NCBI GenBank assembly: GCA_902803635.1
Contig: CADCQU010000350.1
Coordinates: 1-21,500 of the forward strand
Length of the DNA: 21,500 nucleotides
Reading direction: 5' to 3'
From: an uncultured Lachnospiraceae bacterium
GTDB taxonomy: Bacteria > Bacillota > Clostridia > Lachnospirales > Lachnospiraceae
The notes under the pieces are model-generated. The model was given only the letters and a program-made list of their open reading frames with translations. It did not search any database and had not been told where the DNA came from. Of the stretch, positions 1 to 7,584 are shown one piece after another. Position 1 is the first letter of the stretch. Each line of letters opens with the position of its first letter. Position numbers and translations under genes: made by a program.

Positions 1-1
1 A

Positions 2-1051
2 GGGGCTCTCTTTAAGAATTTTGGCTACTGCCGGAAGAATTATCGGCAAATGAAGGAAAAAGGGAGCGTCCGCATGGACAAGCTCCTTTGGCGGCCGATT
101 GCGGACGGGACGGACCCGATTCCGGGCGAATTTGACCTTGCCGTCGCCTTTCTCGAAGGAGCTGCCACCTATTATGTGAGCGAAAAAGTGAAGGCCAAGG
201 CGAAGGCCGCCTTTATACATGTTGATTATCAACAGGCAGGCTACAGCCGGGAGCTGGATTTGAACGACTACGAGGCATTTGCCAAGGTTTTCTGCGTCTC
301 CGACGAAGTACGGAAATCCTTCATCGAGGTCTATCCGGAGTATGCGGAGAAGACGGAGGTCTTCCACAACCTGATTGACAGAGAGCGAATCCTTGCTATG
401 TCAGAGGAAGCCATCTGCTTCCCAAAGGAGGAAATGGCTGCTTGTCCTGGGTTTTCGGAAAGTCTGGAGAAGGCGGAACCCCTTCGCCTTGTCACACTGG
501 GAAGGCTTGTGAAGCAGAAGGCCTTCGAGGTCTCCATCGAGGCCATGCGTCTTCTTCGGGAACGGGGTGTGGCCGCGAAATGGTACGTCTTCGGAGAGGG
601 AGAGGAGAGACGGTTCCTTGAGAAAAAAATCGAGGAGCTGGGGCTTTCGGACTCTTTCTTCCTTCCGGGCGTGGTGGACAACCCTTACCCCTATGTGAGG
701 AAGGCGGACATTTACGTGCACTGCTCGAAATTCGAGGGACGGAGCATCGCGATTCAGGAGGCCTTGCTGCTTGGCCGCCCGGTTGTCGTCTCCGACTGTC
801 CCGGAAACCGCGAACAGGTCGAGGACGGCTATGACGGGCTGCTAATCCCGTTTACCGCAGAAGCGATTGCGGACGCGGTCGAGGAGTTGGCCGGGAACGC
901 TGCGCTGCGGGAAAAACTGGGAAAGAACGCCGCGGAGAAAAGCCTTTCCGAGGACGATAGCGATAAGCTCTTGGGACTTCTTGCGGCAGAAAATGGTGGG
1001 GAGGAATACCGTGAAGACGACAAATGCGACGTCCGGACTACAAAAATATAA
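2..1051 (+). CDS. Glycosyltransferase family 4 (GT-B), 5' end outside window
   Basis: This probably transfers an activated sugar onto a growing surface polysaccharide in the cytoplasm. The reading frame is open from base 2 through an internal ATG at 50, which has no good ribosome binding site, so the gene is truncated by the window start rather than beginning at 50. The C-terminal half is a typical GT4 nucleotide-sugar domain: a LVTLGRLVKQKAF strand-loop, then FGEGEER, then ADIYVHCSKFEG, then the EX7E motif whose two glutamates are encoded at 734-736 and 758-760. GRPVVVSD and NREQVEDGYDGLL follow. The stop lies 41 nt inside the next gene, which suggests translational coupling. The acceptor and sugar cannot be read from the sequence. 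Fold and family are near certain; the exact role is inferred from the polysaccharide context. Confidence 0.9.
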   Translation, partial: GALFKNFGYCRKNYRQMKEKGSVRMDKLLWRPIADGTDPIPGEFDLAVAFLEGAATYYVSEKVKAKAKAAFIHVDYQQAGYSRELDLNDYEAFAKVFCVSDEVRKSFIEVYPEYAEKTEVFHNLIDRERILAMSEEAICFPKEEMAACPGFSESLEKAEPLRLVTLGRLVKQKAFEVSIEAMRLLRERGVAAKWYVFGEGEERRFLEKKIEELGLSDSFFLPGVVDNPYPYVRKADIYVHCSKFEGRSIAIQEALLLGRPVVVSDCPGNREQVEDGYDGLLIPFTAEAIADAVEELAGNAALREKLGKNAAEKSLSEDDSDKLLGLLAAENGGEEYREDDKCDVRTTKI

Positions 1052-2042
1052 AAACAGGCTCGTCCTCATTTCCTGCTATTATGGAAGCTTCCCGGAATGG
1101 ATGGACCTGTGGCTTTTGACCTGCGGGTGGAATCCGGATATTGATTTTCTGCTCGTATCAGACCTTGCGCTTCCGGAGCGCCCACAGAATGTTCACCTGC
1201 TCCCGCTGACGATGGAGGAGCTTCGGGAACGGTTTAGCAGGGTCCTCGGCTTTGACGCGGCGCTCTCCACTCCTTATAAATTATGTGACTATAAGCCTTT
1301 GTACGGATTGGCTTTTCGGGAGGAGCTTAAGGGCTATGCTTTCTGGGGACACTGTGATCTCGACATCATCTGGGGACGGCTTGGGCATTTTCTGACGGAT
1401 GAGGTTCTGGATGTCTATCCCCGGATTGGCGTCTTTGGACACTGTATCGCCTATCGCAACGATGAGGAGATGAACAATTTATATAGGAAGGAAGGGGCGG
1501 CATTTCCTTACATGACGGTATTCCGGGACGACGCGCACTATGGTTTTGACGAGCTGACCGGGATGAACCTGATCCTTGAAAAACATGGGATTCCGTATTA
1601 TAAAGATTTCCCTGTCGCGGATGCGAACTGGCTGTTGCCCAGGGTGAGCGCGGACGCCGTAAAAAGCGGAGAGGAGTTCTATTGCTGGTGGAAGGGAAGG
1701 ATTCTATGTGCTCGGGTGCGGGACGGAAGGGTCTGGGTGAAGGAATACGCTTACCTGCATTTTCAGAAAAAGAAGCCTCTTTATCGGAAGGATGCTGCCT
1801 ATGCAAATGGCTTTTACATTAAGGCAAATGCCTTCGTCCCGCGGAAGCCTGGCCGGTTTACCGTGGAGGAGGTGGAGCGGGAGAGTGAGTTTCTCGGACC
1901 CTTCCGGGACTATGCGGACGTTGCGAAGGGGCAGTCGAAGCGGGCGGTAGAGCTGCTTTTTTGCAAGAGCCGGCACGAGAAGAAAATCCTGCTTGTAAAA
2001 AAATGCAAACACCTTGCCTTCCAGCTACAATGCAAAAAGTGA
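1011..2042 (+). CDS. DUF6625 family glycosyltransferase-like protein
   Basis: I place the start at GTG 1011, because GGGGAGG at 998-1004 sits 6 nt upstream and the recognisable family sequence begins soon after (LVLISCYYGSFPEWMDLW). An in-frame ATG at 993 and one at 867 lie deeper in the preceding gene and lack a comparable site. The 343-residue product matches my memory of DUF6625 proteins, which sit in capsule and exopolysaccharide loci and look like GT-A glycosyltransferases. Supporting signs are FLLVSD early on and a GHCDLDIIWGRL segment that resembles a DxD metal and nucleotide-sugar site. There are no membrane segments, so it is probably cytoplasmic. It closes the upstream operon and is followed by an inverted repeat. 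The catalytic role is inferred from the family and the motif. Confidence 0.8.
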   Translation: MKTTNATSGLQKYKNRLVLISCYYGSFPEWMDLWLLTCGWNPDIDFLLVSDLALPERPQNVHLLPLTMEELRERFSRVLGFDAALSTPYKLCDYKPLYGLAFREELKGYAFWGHCDLDIIWGRLGHFLTDEVLDVYPRIGVFGHCIAYRNDEEMNNLYRKEGAAFPYMTVFRDDAHYGFDELTGMNLILEKHGIPYYKDFPVADANWLLPRVSADAVKSGEEFYCWWKGRILCARVRDGRVWVKEYAYLHFQKKKPLYRKDAAYANGFYIKANAFVPRKPGRFTVEEVERESEFLGPFRDYADVAKGQSKRAVELLFCKSRHEKKILLVKKCKHLAFQLQCKK

Positions 2043-2044
2043 CG

Positions 2045-2083
2045 GTTACTATTCAGCTTCAGCCTGAATTGTAACATAGTAAC
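2045..2083 (+). repeat. Nested inverted repeat after the upstream operon
   Basis: GTTACTAT (2045-2052) is the exact reverse complement of ATAGTAAC (2076-2083). An alternative hairpin uses GTTAC (2045-2049) with GTAAC (2071-2075) and ATTCAG (2051-2056) with CTGAAT (2064-2069), with one mismatch and a 7-nt loop. The two structures exclude each other because they share the left arm. The only T run (2100-2104, after GGG) is about 20 nt further on, so this is not a textbook intrinsic terminator. It may be a processing or termination signal, or an operator for the promoter about 33 bp downstream. Confidence 0.55.
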
Positions 2084-2115
2084 AAGTGTCGGGAAGGGTT
2101 TTTGTATACAGCTAA

Positions 2116-2144
2116 TTGACAAAAGGTTTTTATAAGAATATAAT
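2116..2144 (+). promoter_or_regulatory. Perfect-consensus housekeeping sigma promoter for the Pel-like operon
   Basis: The -35 TTGACA (2116-2121) and -10 TATAAT (2139-2144) both match consensus fully and are separated by exactly 17 bp. Transcription should start near 2151, giving a leader of about 110 nt before the flippase start at 2260. It lies between the end of the DUF6625 gene and the first gene of the long cluster, so it is the obvious main promoter. A promoter this strong suggests that control is exercised elsewhere: by a repressor, in the leader, or after translation through c-di-GMP. Confidence 0.85.
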
Positions 2145-2259
2145 TATGTAGTCGAGAAATATGCCCAAAGGGATGGGCGGTCACTTCCGGTACGGCATTC
2201 CCGAGAGCTTCACCGTTGCAATGTTAAAGATGCTGTGCTGTCACTTGTAGGAGGATTGT
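2145..2259 (+). other. Untranslated leader of the Pel-like operon
   Basis: This stretch between the -10 box and the first gene holds a small hairpin, GCCC (2163-2166) with GGGC (2175-2178) around an 8-nt loop. TCACTT occurs twice, near 2181 and near 2240. A clear ribosome binding site, GGAGG, precedes ATG 2260. I see no c-di-GMP riboswitch core, T-box or other known riboswitch, and no intrinsic terminator. A leader of this kind before a very long polysaccharide operon could carry a processive antitermination signal, but nothing in it proves that. Confidence 0.4.
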
Positions 2260-3825
2260 ATGTCCCAGCCTGCGGAAAAGAGCAGAATGGAATACTCCAT
2301 GCGCAATTCCGCCGTCGGCATGGTTTCGAAGGTGGCTGCCATTTTGGCGGGGTATATTGCGCGCGTCGTTTTCGTACGGGTGATGACGACAGAGCTTGTC
2401 GGGCTGAGCGGGCTTTTGACGAACATCATCAACGCCCTGTCCCTGACGTCGCTTGGCGTGGAGGCCGCGCTCGTGTTCTCGCTCTATGCCCCGGTTGCCC
2501 GCGGTGATGAGGAAAAGCAGGCGTCCCTGATGGCACTTTTTAGGCGGGTGTACTATGTTTTCGCGGCGGTGGTGCTTTTATTTGGGCTGATCCTGTATAC
2601 ACTGCTGCCGATGATTCTGGGGGAAAAGACACAGATTGCCTCCCTTAGCATCATCTGCGCACTGTACGTGCTTAACTCCGTGTTGTCCTACTTCTGCTCG
2701 TACAGGCGCATGGCGTTTCTCTCGCATCAGTGCAACTATGTCAACGAGCTCTTCGATGCAACTTCGCTGATCGTCCTGAGCACGGTACAGTGTATCGTCC
2801 TTTTGCTGACGAGGAACTTTTTCCTGTATCTTCTTATTCCCGTTGTCTGTACCGTGACGGAGAACCTTTCCCTTTCGGCCCTCGCCGGGAGGTGGTACCC
2901 GTTTCTTCGGCGGTTCAATCCGCCCCCCGTTGAAAAGGGCGAGCGTCGTGAGATTATGGCCAACATCCGGGCGATGCTTATGCATAAGTTCGGACTCGTC
3001 ATCATTTCAAATACGGACAACGTGCTCTTGACTTGGCTGTTCGGCCTACTGGCCGTGGGCAGCTACGCGAACTATTATCTGATCACGGGTTCCGTCGCCC
3101 AGGTGCTCGACCGCTTCATCAGCGGGATCACTGGCAGCGTGGGCGATCTCGGCGTGAAGGTGGACCGCAAACATGTGGGAGAGGTATTCCGGCTGGCATT
3201 TTTCGCGACGGCATGGATCTACGGCCTTGCCGCGGTGTCGCTCTTCATCCTGTTGGACAACTTTATCGCCTTCAGCTTTGGGGAGACCTACGTGCTTGGG
3301 GGGATGTTAACGCTCGTTCTGTGTATGAACCTGTATCTTGACGGCGTGCGAAAGGCGACGCTCATCTTCCGCGACAGCCTGGGGCTCTTTCGATACGACC
3401 GCTTCAAGACACCCATCGAGGCGGCCGTCAACCTCGGCGCGTCCATCCTGCTGGCCCGCCATTTGGGGCCGGTGGGCGTCTTTCTCGGCACGACCGTGAG
3501 CGTGCTCCTCATCTCGTTCTGGGTGGAGCCCATCGTGCTCTACCGGGGGTACCTCAAGGAACCGGTGCGGTCCTATTTTGCAAGTTATTTCCTGTACCTT
3601 CCCGCGGTGGCATTTGCCGGCGCAGCCACCTGGTATATTTGTTCTTTTATCAATGGTGTCGGAGTTGTGCAGCTTCTGGCAAAGCTGATCGTGTGCCTGG
3701 TTCTGCCAAATGCGGTGATGGCGCTTTTTTTTCACCGGACGGCGGAGTATCGTGCGCTGCGTGAACGCGTTCTTTCCGCAGGAAAGCGTTTGCAGGCAAA
3801 AAGAAGGATGAGGAGAAGAAAATGA
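2260..3825 (+). CDS. Polysaccharide flippase, Wzx/MATE-like (MOP superfamily)
   Basis: The 521-residue polytopic protein probably moves lipid-linked saccharide across the cytoplasmic membrane. It has about 12-14 hydrophobic segments from residue ~20 to ~500 and a basic tail. The N-terminal pattern (SAVGMVSKVAAILAGYIARV, then TELVGLSGLLTNI and LGVEAALVFSLY) is typical of Gram-positive oligosaccharide flippases. Start ATG 2260 follows GTAGGAGGATTGT, a strong binding site. It is the first gene behind the consensus promoter, and its stop overlaps the PqqD-like gene by 4 nt (ATGA). It is notable because PelG, further down, belongs to the same transporter superfamily, so the cluster encodes two MOP-type proteins. 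That suggests a second lipid-linked substrate besides the Pel-type polymer. Family is secure; substrate is unknown. Confidence 0.85.
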   Translation: MSQPAEKSRMEYSMRNSAVGMVSKVAAILAGYIARVVFVRVMTTELVGLSGLLTNIINALSLTSLGVEAALVFSLYAPVARGDEEKQASLMALFRRVYYVFAAVVLLFGLILYTLLPMILGEKTQIASLSIICALYVLNSVLSYFCSYRRMAFLSHQCNYVNELFDATSLIVLSTVQCIVLLLTRNFFLYLLIPVVCTVTENLSLSALAGRWYPFLRRFNPPPVEKGERREIMANIRAMLMHKFGLVIISNTDNVLLTWLFGLLAVGSYANYYLITGSVAQVLDRFISGITGSVGDLGVKVDRKHVGEVFRLAFFATAWIYGLAAVSLFILLDNFIAFSFGETYVLGGMLTLVLCMNLYLDGVRKATLIFRDSLGLFRYDRFKTPIEAAVNLGASILLARHLGPVGVFLGTTVSVLLISFWVEPIVLYRGYLKEPVRSYFASYFLYLPAVAFAGAATWYICSFINGVGVVQLLAKLIVCLVLPNAVMALFFHRTAEYRALRERVLSAGKRLQAKRRMRRRK

Positions 3826-4103
3826 AGGACACGGTTTCCCGCCTCAAGGCACTCTCCGGAGACTGCATCCTGCGCCACGCGGCGGGGTACGACTGGCTTG
3901 TGCGCGTGAAGCAGGACAGTGCGAAGTATATCCAGCCTGTACTTCTCAACGAGGCAGGCACGGCCATTTGGCGTGCGATTTCCCTGGGCAAGGGGGAGGA
4001 GAAGCTCATTTCCATCCTTGCCGGGGACGAGAAGCCGACGGAGGAGACGCGCCAGGATCTGACGGAATTTCTTTTGCAGCTTTGTACGGCACTTGGCGGA
4101 TAA
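3822..4103 (+). CDS. PqqD-like small protein (RRE-type winged-helix fold)
   Basis: The 93-residue protein carries the PqqD signature in its centre: VLLNEAGTAIWRAIS, then a variable GKGEEKLISIL stretch, then an ETRQDLTEFLLQL helix. PqqD-fold proteins bind leader peptides of ribosomally made peptides (RiPP recognition elements). Relatives also occur alone in capsule and exopolysaccharide loci, where no role is established that I know of. It overlaps the flippase gene by 4 nt and lies 17 nt before the PelD-like gene, so it is translated with the export machinery. No radical SAM or other RiPP enzyme is in the window. Two possible partners are the NTP_transf_5 protein at 17544 and the leader-bearing proteins at 20053 and 20465. 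Family is confident; function is unknown. Confidence 0.85.
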   Translation: MKDTVSRLKALSGDCILRHAAGYDWLVRVKQDSAKYIQPVLLNEAGTAIWRAISLGKGEEKLISILAGDEKPTEETRQDLTEFLLQLCTALGG

Positions 4104-4120
4104 CATAATGAGGGATTGCT

Positions 4121-6355
4121 ATGAATGTACTTTTGATCGGAGCGGCTAGTGAACTGGCAAACCAGCTGATCAAAAAAATGAATAAAGAAGGGCATCGTGT
4201 TTCCATCCTAACGGGCTCCAGATACGCACAGGGAAAATACGAGCGCGTCTTCGAGCGATATGACTTTAACTATACGAACTCGGTCATGATGGAGATTTTC
4301 GAGAGCGTCGCGCCAGACGTGACGATTTACCTCGGTGCCTATGACCGCAACTACGGTTGGTGGAATGCGCAGGAGGACAGTGCCCGCTTTATCTCCGGCC
4401 TTATCAGCCTGCTGACGGCCTATGCCTTTTTTGGCAAGGGCAGGTTTTTCTTCCTTTCCAGCGAGGCCGTTTTTACCGGAGACGGGGAGAAAAAGGAGAC
4501 CGACAGACCGAACGCAAATGATTTTAAGGGGATGGCCTTTGCGCAGGGCGAGGCACTGTGCGACAGCTTTCGTCTAAGCCGTGATCTGGACATCATCAAC
4601 GTGCGCCTCGGCGGGCTGTACGGCGTGCCCCGCCGGCTGGAGGATGTGGACACCCTCCCGGCCGAATTTTGTCTTACGGCGCTGCGCGATGGACAGGTTT
4701 GTGCGCATGAGGACTGCAGCCGGACGCTCCTGCACGTGGCCGATGCCGTACAGTTTCTCGGACAAATGGTTGCCGCCCCGGTGCACAGGCACAGCCTGTA
4801 CCATATCACGGGGCAGGCCGTGAAGGAGGAAGAACTTGCCCGATTCGTGGCGGATGCCTTTGAAAGCCAGACGGCCGAGGAGGAGGAAAAGATGCACATC
4901 GAGGTCACGACCGTCCACGCGGCCTCGGAAAAAGATGCCCTCATGCGCGCCTTGAACTGCGACCGCTTCCGGAGGGAGTTCGGGATCAACCGCCTGAACG
5001 AGACGTCCGATATTGTTGGGCAGATTGTCCGGACGATGCTACGGCACAAGGACAGGTTTCTTGATAACGAGCAGGCGGCTCTGCCGTGGTACAAAAGGCT
5101 TTGGATGCGGGCGAGCTGGGTCGTACAGGCCATCCTTCCATTTCTTGAGAACCTGATTGCCTTTATCCCGTTTTTCCTGCTGAGCAACTACGCCGCAGGA
5201 AGCCAGTTTTTTGCGAAAATCGATTTTTACCTTCTGTACGTACTGCTTTTTGCCATTCTTTTCGGGCAGCAGCAGGCTACCTTTTCCGCGATTCTGGCGA
5301 CCTTCGGCTATCTTTTTCGGCAAATGCATGACCGTTCGGGTTTTGACGTTTTGCTTGATTACAACACCTACATCTGGATCGCCGAGCTCTTCATCCTTGG
5401 CCTGGTCGTCGGGTACCTGAAGGACCGCATCAACGACCAGCGCGTCGAGATGCGTGAGGATCACACGTACATGGTCGGGCAGGTGGACGATATTAAGGAG
5501 ATTAACTCCAGCAACGTCCGCGTAAAGGATGCGATGCAGACGCAGATCATCAACCAGTCCGACAGTGTTGGCAAGATTTACGAAATCACGTCCACGCTGG
5601 ACCAGTACAGCTACGACGAGGTGCTCTTCTTTGCGACCGAGATCCTGGGTCAGATCATGGGGAGCGACGACGTGGCCATCTACACGGTGAAGGGCGGCCC
5701 CTATGCCCGCCTTTTTACGGCTACATCCCCCCTTGCGCGCACGCTTGGAAATTCCATGCGCTACGTGGACCTTCCGGGACTCTACGACGAAATCTCGCAA
5801 AAGCATGTGTTTATCAATCGAAAGCTTGACCCGTCGCTTCCGAAGATGGCCAGCGCCATATACGATGACGGCGAGGTGCGCCTCCTTCTCCTTGTATGGA
5901 CGCTTCCCTGGGAAAAGATGACGCTGGGACAGGCAAATATCCTCGCCGTCACGGGGGCGCTCATCCAGAACGCCGTGCTGCACGCGAACCGCTATCTGGA
6001 AGCGTTGCATTCCGACCGGTATATCGGCGACACGCCCATCCTGCGGCCGAAGGAGTTCGGCTCGCTCCTACGGGCCTACCGCAAGGCGGAGGAGCGCGGC
6101 CTGACTGTCTACAGTGTCCTGGAGATCCTTCCCGGCGAACAGCGTCTTGAGAATCTGGGCGGCGATGTCAAGCACTTTATCCGCCCGAATGACTACGTGG
6201 GAGAGCTCGTCGACGACCGGATCATAATTTTATTGACAAATACGGACAAAGATGGCTGCAATACCGTCATGGACCGCCTTGCGCAAAAGGGCTTCAAAAC
6301 GGAGCATATCTATTTGACGGGAGAGGAAGAGGGACTATATGACACCGCTATTTGA
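4121..6355 (+). CDS. pelD: PelD-like c-di-GMP receptor with N-terminal SDR (epimerase-like) domain
   Basis: This 744-residue fusion is the likely c-di-GMP sensor of the synthase. Residues 1-~300 are an SDR/epimerase-like Rossmann fold. About four membrane helices follow (~333-434), then a coiled linker, a GAF domain (~480-620) and a degenerate GGDEF domain (~635-725). The active-site GGDEF is replaced by VDDRI (697-701), so no cyclase activity is expected, but the inhibitory-site RxxD is kept as RPND (688-691), just where PelD binds c-di-GMP. The SDR part looks inactive: the glycine motif reads GAASELA (7-13), and the positions of the catalytic YxxxK align with K136 and F140. ATG 4121 follows GAGGGA, and the end overlaps the next gene by 17 nt. 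In Pseudomonas, PelD activates polymer synthesis when c-di-GMP binds; the same is inferred here. Confidence 0.85.
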   Translation: MNVLLIGAASELANQLIKKMNKEGHRVSILTGSRYAQGKYERVFERYDFNYTNSVMMEIFESVAPDVTIYLGAYDRNYGWWNAQEDSARFISGLISLLTAYAFFGKGRFFFLSSEAVFTGDGEKKETDRPNANDFKGMAFAQGEALCDSFRLSRDLDIINVRLGGLYGVPRRLEDVDTLPAEFCLTALRDGQVCAHEDCSRTLLHVADAVQFLGQMVAAPVHRHSLYHITGQAVKEEELARFVADAFESQTAEEEEKMHIEVTTVHAASEKDALMRALNCDRFRREFGINRLNETSDIVGQIVRTMLRHKDRFLDNEQAALPWYKRLWMRASWVVQAILPFLENLIAFIPFFLLSNYAAGSQFFAKIDFYLLYVLLFAILFGQQQATFSAILATFGYLFRQMHDRSGFDVLLDYNTYIWIAELFILGLVVGYLKDRINDQRVEMREDHTYMVGQVDDIKEINSSNVRVKDAMQTQIINQSDSVGKIYEITSTLDQYSYDEVLFFATEILGQIMGSDDVAIYTVKGGPYARLFTATSPLARTLGNSMRYVDLPGLYDEISQKHVFINRKLDPSLPKMASAIYDDGEVRLLLLVWTLPWEKMTLGQANILAVTGALIQNAVLHANRYLEALHSDRYIGDTPILRPKEFGSLLRAYRKAEERGLTVYSVLEILPGEQRLENLGGDVKHFIRPNDYVGELVDDRIIILLTNTDKDGCNTVMDRLAQKGFKTEHIYLTGEEEGLYDTAI

Positions 6356-7538
6356 CAATGAGCTGCGCCTTCTCATGATCGTGCTGATCATCAACACGGT
6401 CGTGGCACTGCTGTACGGTCTCTGGCGGCAAATCCGGCGAGGTGACAACCCGCGAGACGGCGGGTGGCTTCGGTGCGTCGTGATGATCCTCACTCCGGTC
6501 GTCGGGGTGTGCATGTTTTTCTTCGGCTTTCTCTTTTACAAGCTCTTCCTCAGGAAGCCCGTCGACCTGGAGGACGTTATCTTCAGTAAGCAGAGGGTGA
6601 AATCCTATCTGAAGGCCGACGAGGACCGGGAGCGCGATTTTGTACCTTTGGAGGAGGCCATCGCGGTCACGGACAAGGAGAGCACGCGTATCCTGATGAT
6701 GGAGGTCGTACGCCGCGACATCACGAATTCGCTGTCGTCAATCTCCCTTGCCCTGAACAGTGAGGACAGCGAGGTGTCGCATTACGCGGCCTCCGTCCTT
6801 CGCGACAAGCTGGGCTCGCTCCGGAACCAGTTCCAGCAAATGTCCCGCCACGTGCGGGAGCTGGACGAGGAGCTTAAAAGCATCGAGGACGAGGATGACC
6901 CCATCCGCACCGAGGAAAAGCGCCAGCTGGAGGAGGCAGAGGAAGAACTCCTGCAGGACGGCGGTACCGCCGTGGGAGAGGAGGGGGAGCATTCGGACGC
7001 TCTACGCGAGGACGAGGCGAAGAAGCCCGAGGCGGAATTCTACCGCGAGACCTCCCTGCGTGAGAGGACGAAGAAGGAAGCCTATGAGCAGGGCCTCTTG
7101 GCCCGTGATGGTACGCCCGAGCCGGATGAGAGTGTGGAAAAGAAGCTGGAGGAGCTGGTGGAAACGTCACAGGAACTCGTGATGGGCCTGGAACATCTCC
7201 TTCGGCAAAAGGTCCTGGCCTCGATGGAGCAGCGAAGCTATACCGAGATGATGGACAGGGCGGTCACAATTCTTGACCGGCGGCATGTGCCGTCCGCGCA
7301 GGAGCTGGAGGCCGTATGCGGGAGCTGGCTGGACCTCAACGAACCTGCCAGATGCCGCGTATGGGCTGGAAAATTTGAGACATTATATCCTAAAATTCTG
7401 GGGATGTACCTGACGCTTCTGAAGCTTTCCTATGCGGAAGGCGACCAGAAGGGGTATTTTGATACGCTCGACCGCCTCAAGAAGTCAGGAATCCCCATCG
7501 ACCATCAGACGATGGAAATTATTCGAACATTTCAGTAA
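6339..7538 (+). CDS. pelE: PelE-like membrane protein with helical cytoplasmic domain
   Basis: The 399-residue protein has two N-terminal membrane helices (~10-29 and ~44-70), then a long, highly charged helical region. A Glu-rich, probably disordered or coiled stretch lies at ~180-250. The C-terminal end (~335-395) resembles tetratricopeptide-like helices. This matches the architecture of PelE, which has two membrane helices plus TPRs and scaffolds PelD and PelF. It also follows pelD directly, with a 17-nt overlap, as in known pel operons. GAGGAAGAGGG upstream of ATG 6339 supports the start. There is no enzyme motif. Identification rests on architecture and gene order rather than on a signature, so it could be an unrelated PelD partner. 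Confidence 0.65.
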   Translation: MTPLFDNELRLLMIVLIINTVVALLYGLWRQIRRGDNPRDGGWLRCVVMILTPVVGVCMFFFGFLFYKLFLRKPVDLEDVIFSKQRVKSYLKADEDRERDFVPLEEAIAVTDKESTRILMMEVVRRDITNSLSSISLALNSEDSEVSHYAASVLRDKLGSLRNQFQQMSRHVRELDEELKSIEDEDDPIRTEEKRQLEEAEEELLQDGGTAVGEEGEHSDALREDEAKKPEAEFYRETSLRERTKKEAYEQGLLARDGTPEPDESVEKKLEELVETSQELVMGLEHLLRQKVLASMEQRSYTEMMDRAVTILDRRHVPSAQELEAVCGSWLDLNEPARCRVWAGKFETLYPKILGMYLTLLKLSYAEGDQKGYFDTLDRLKKSGIPIDHQTMEIIRTFQ

Positions 7539-7584
7539 TCGAAAGCTATAGAATTCGGACGAAAAGAAGAGAGGCTCATGCCCT

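Noticed and set aside
867..1010. Upstream extension of the DUF6625 gene to ATG 867 or ATG 993
   Set aside because: This stretch lies inside the preceding glycosyltransferase gene in another frame and reads as Arg/Ser-rich shadow sequence; GTG 1011 has GGGGAGG at ideal spacing.
2145..2259. A c-di-GMP riboswitch in the operon leader
   Set aside because: Attractive given PelD, but I find neither the conserved class I core nor a class II core in the leader.
5039..6010. Long minus-strand open frame opposite the PelD-like gene
   Set aside because: Antisense to a clear multi-domain gene; composition is shadow-like and it has no recognisable motifs.
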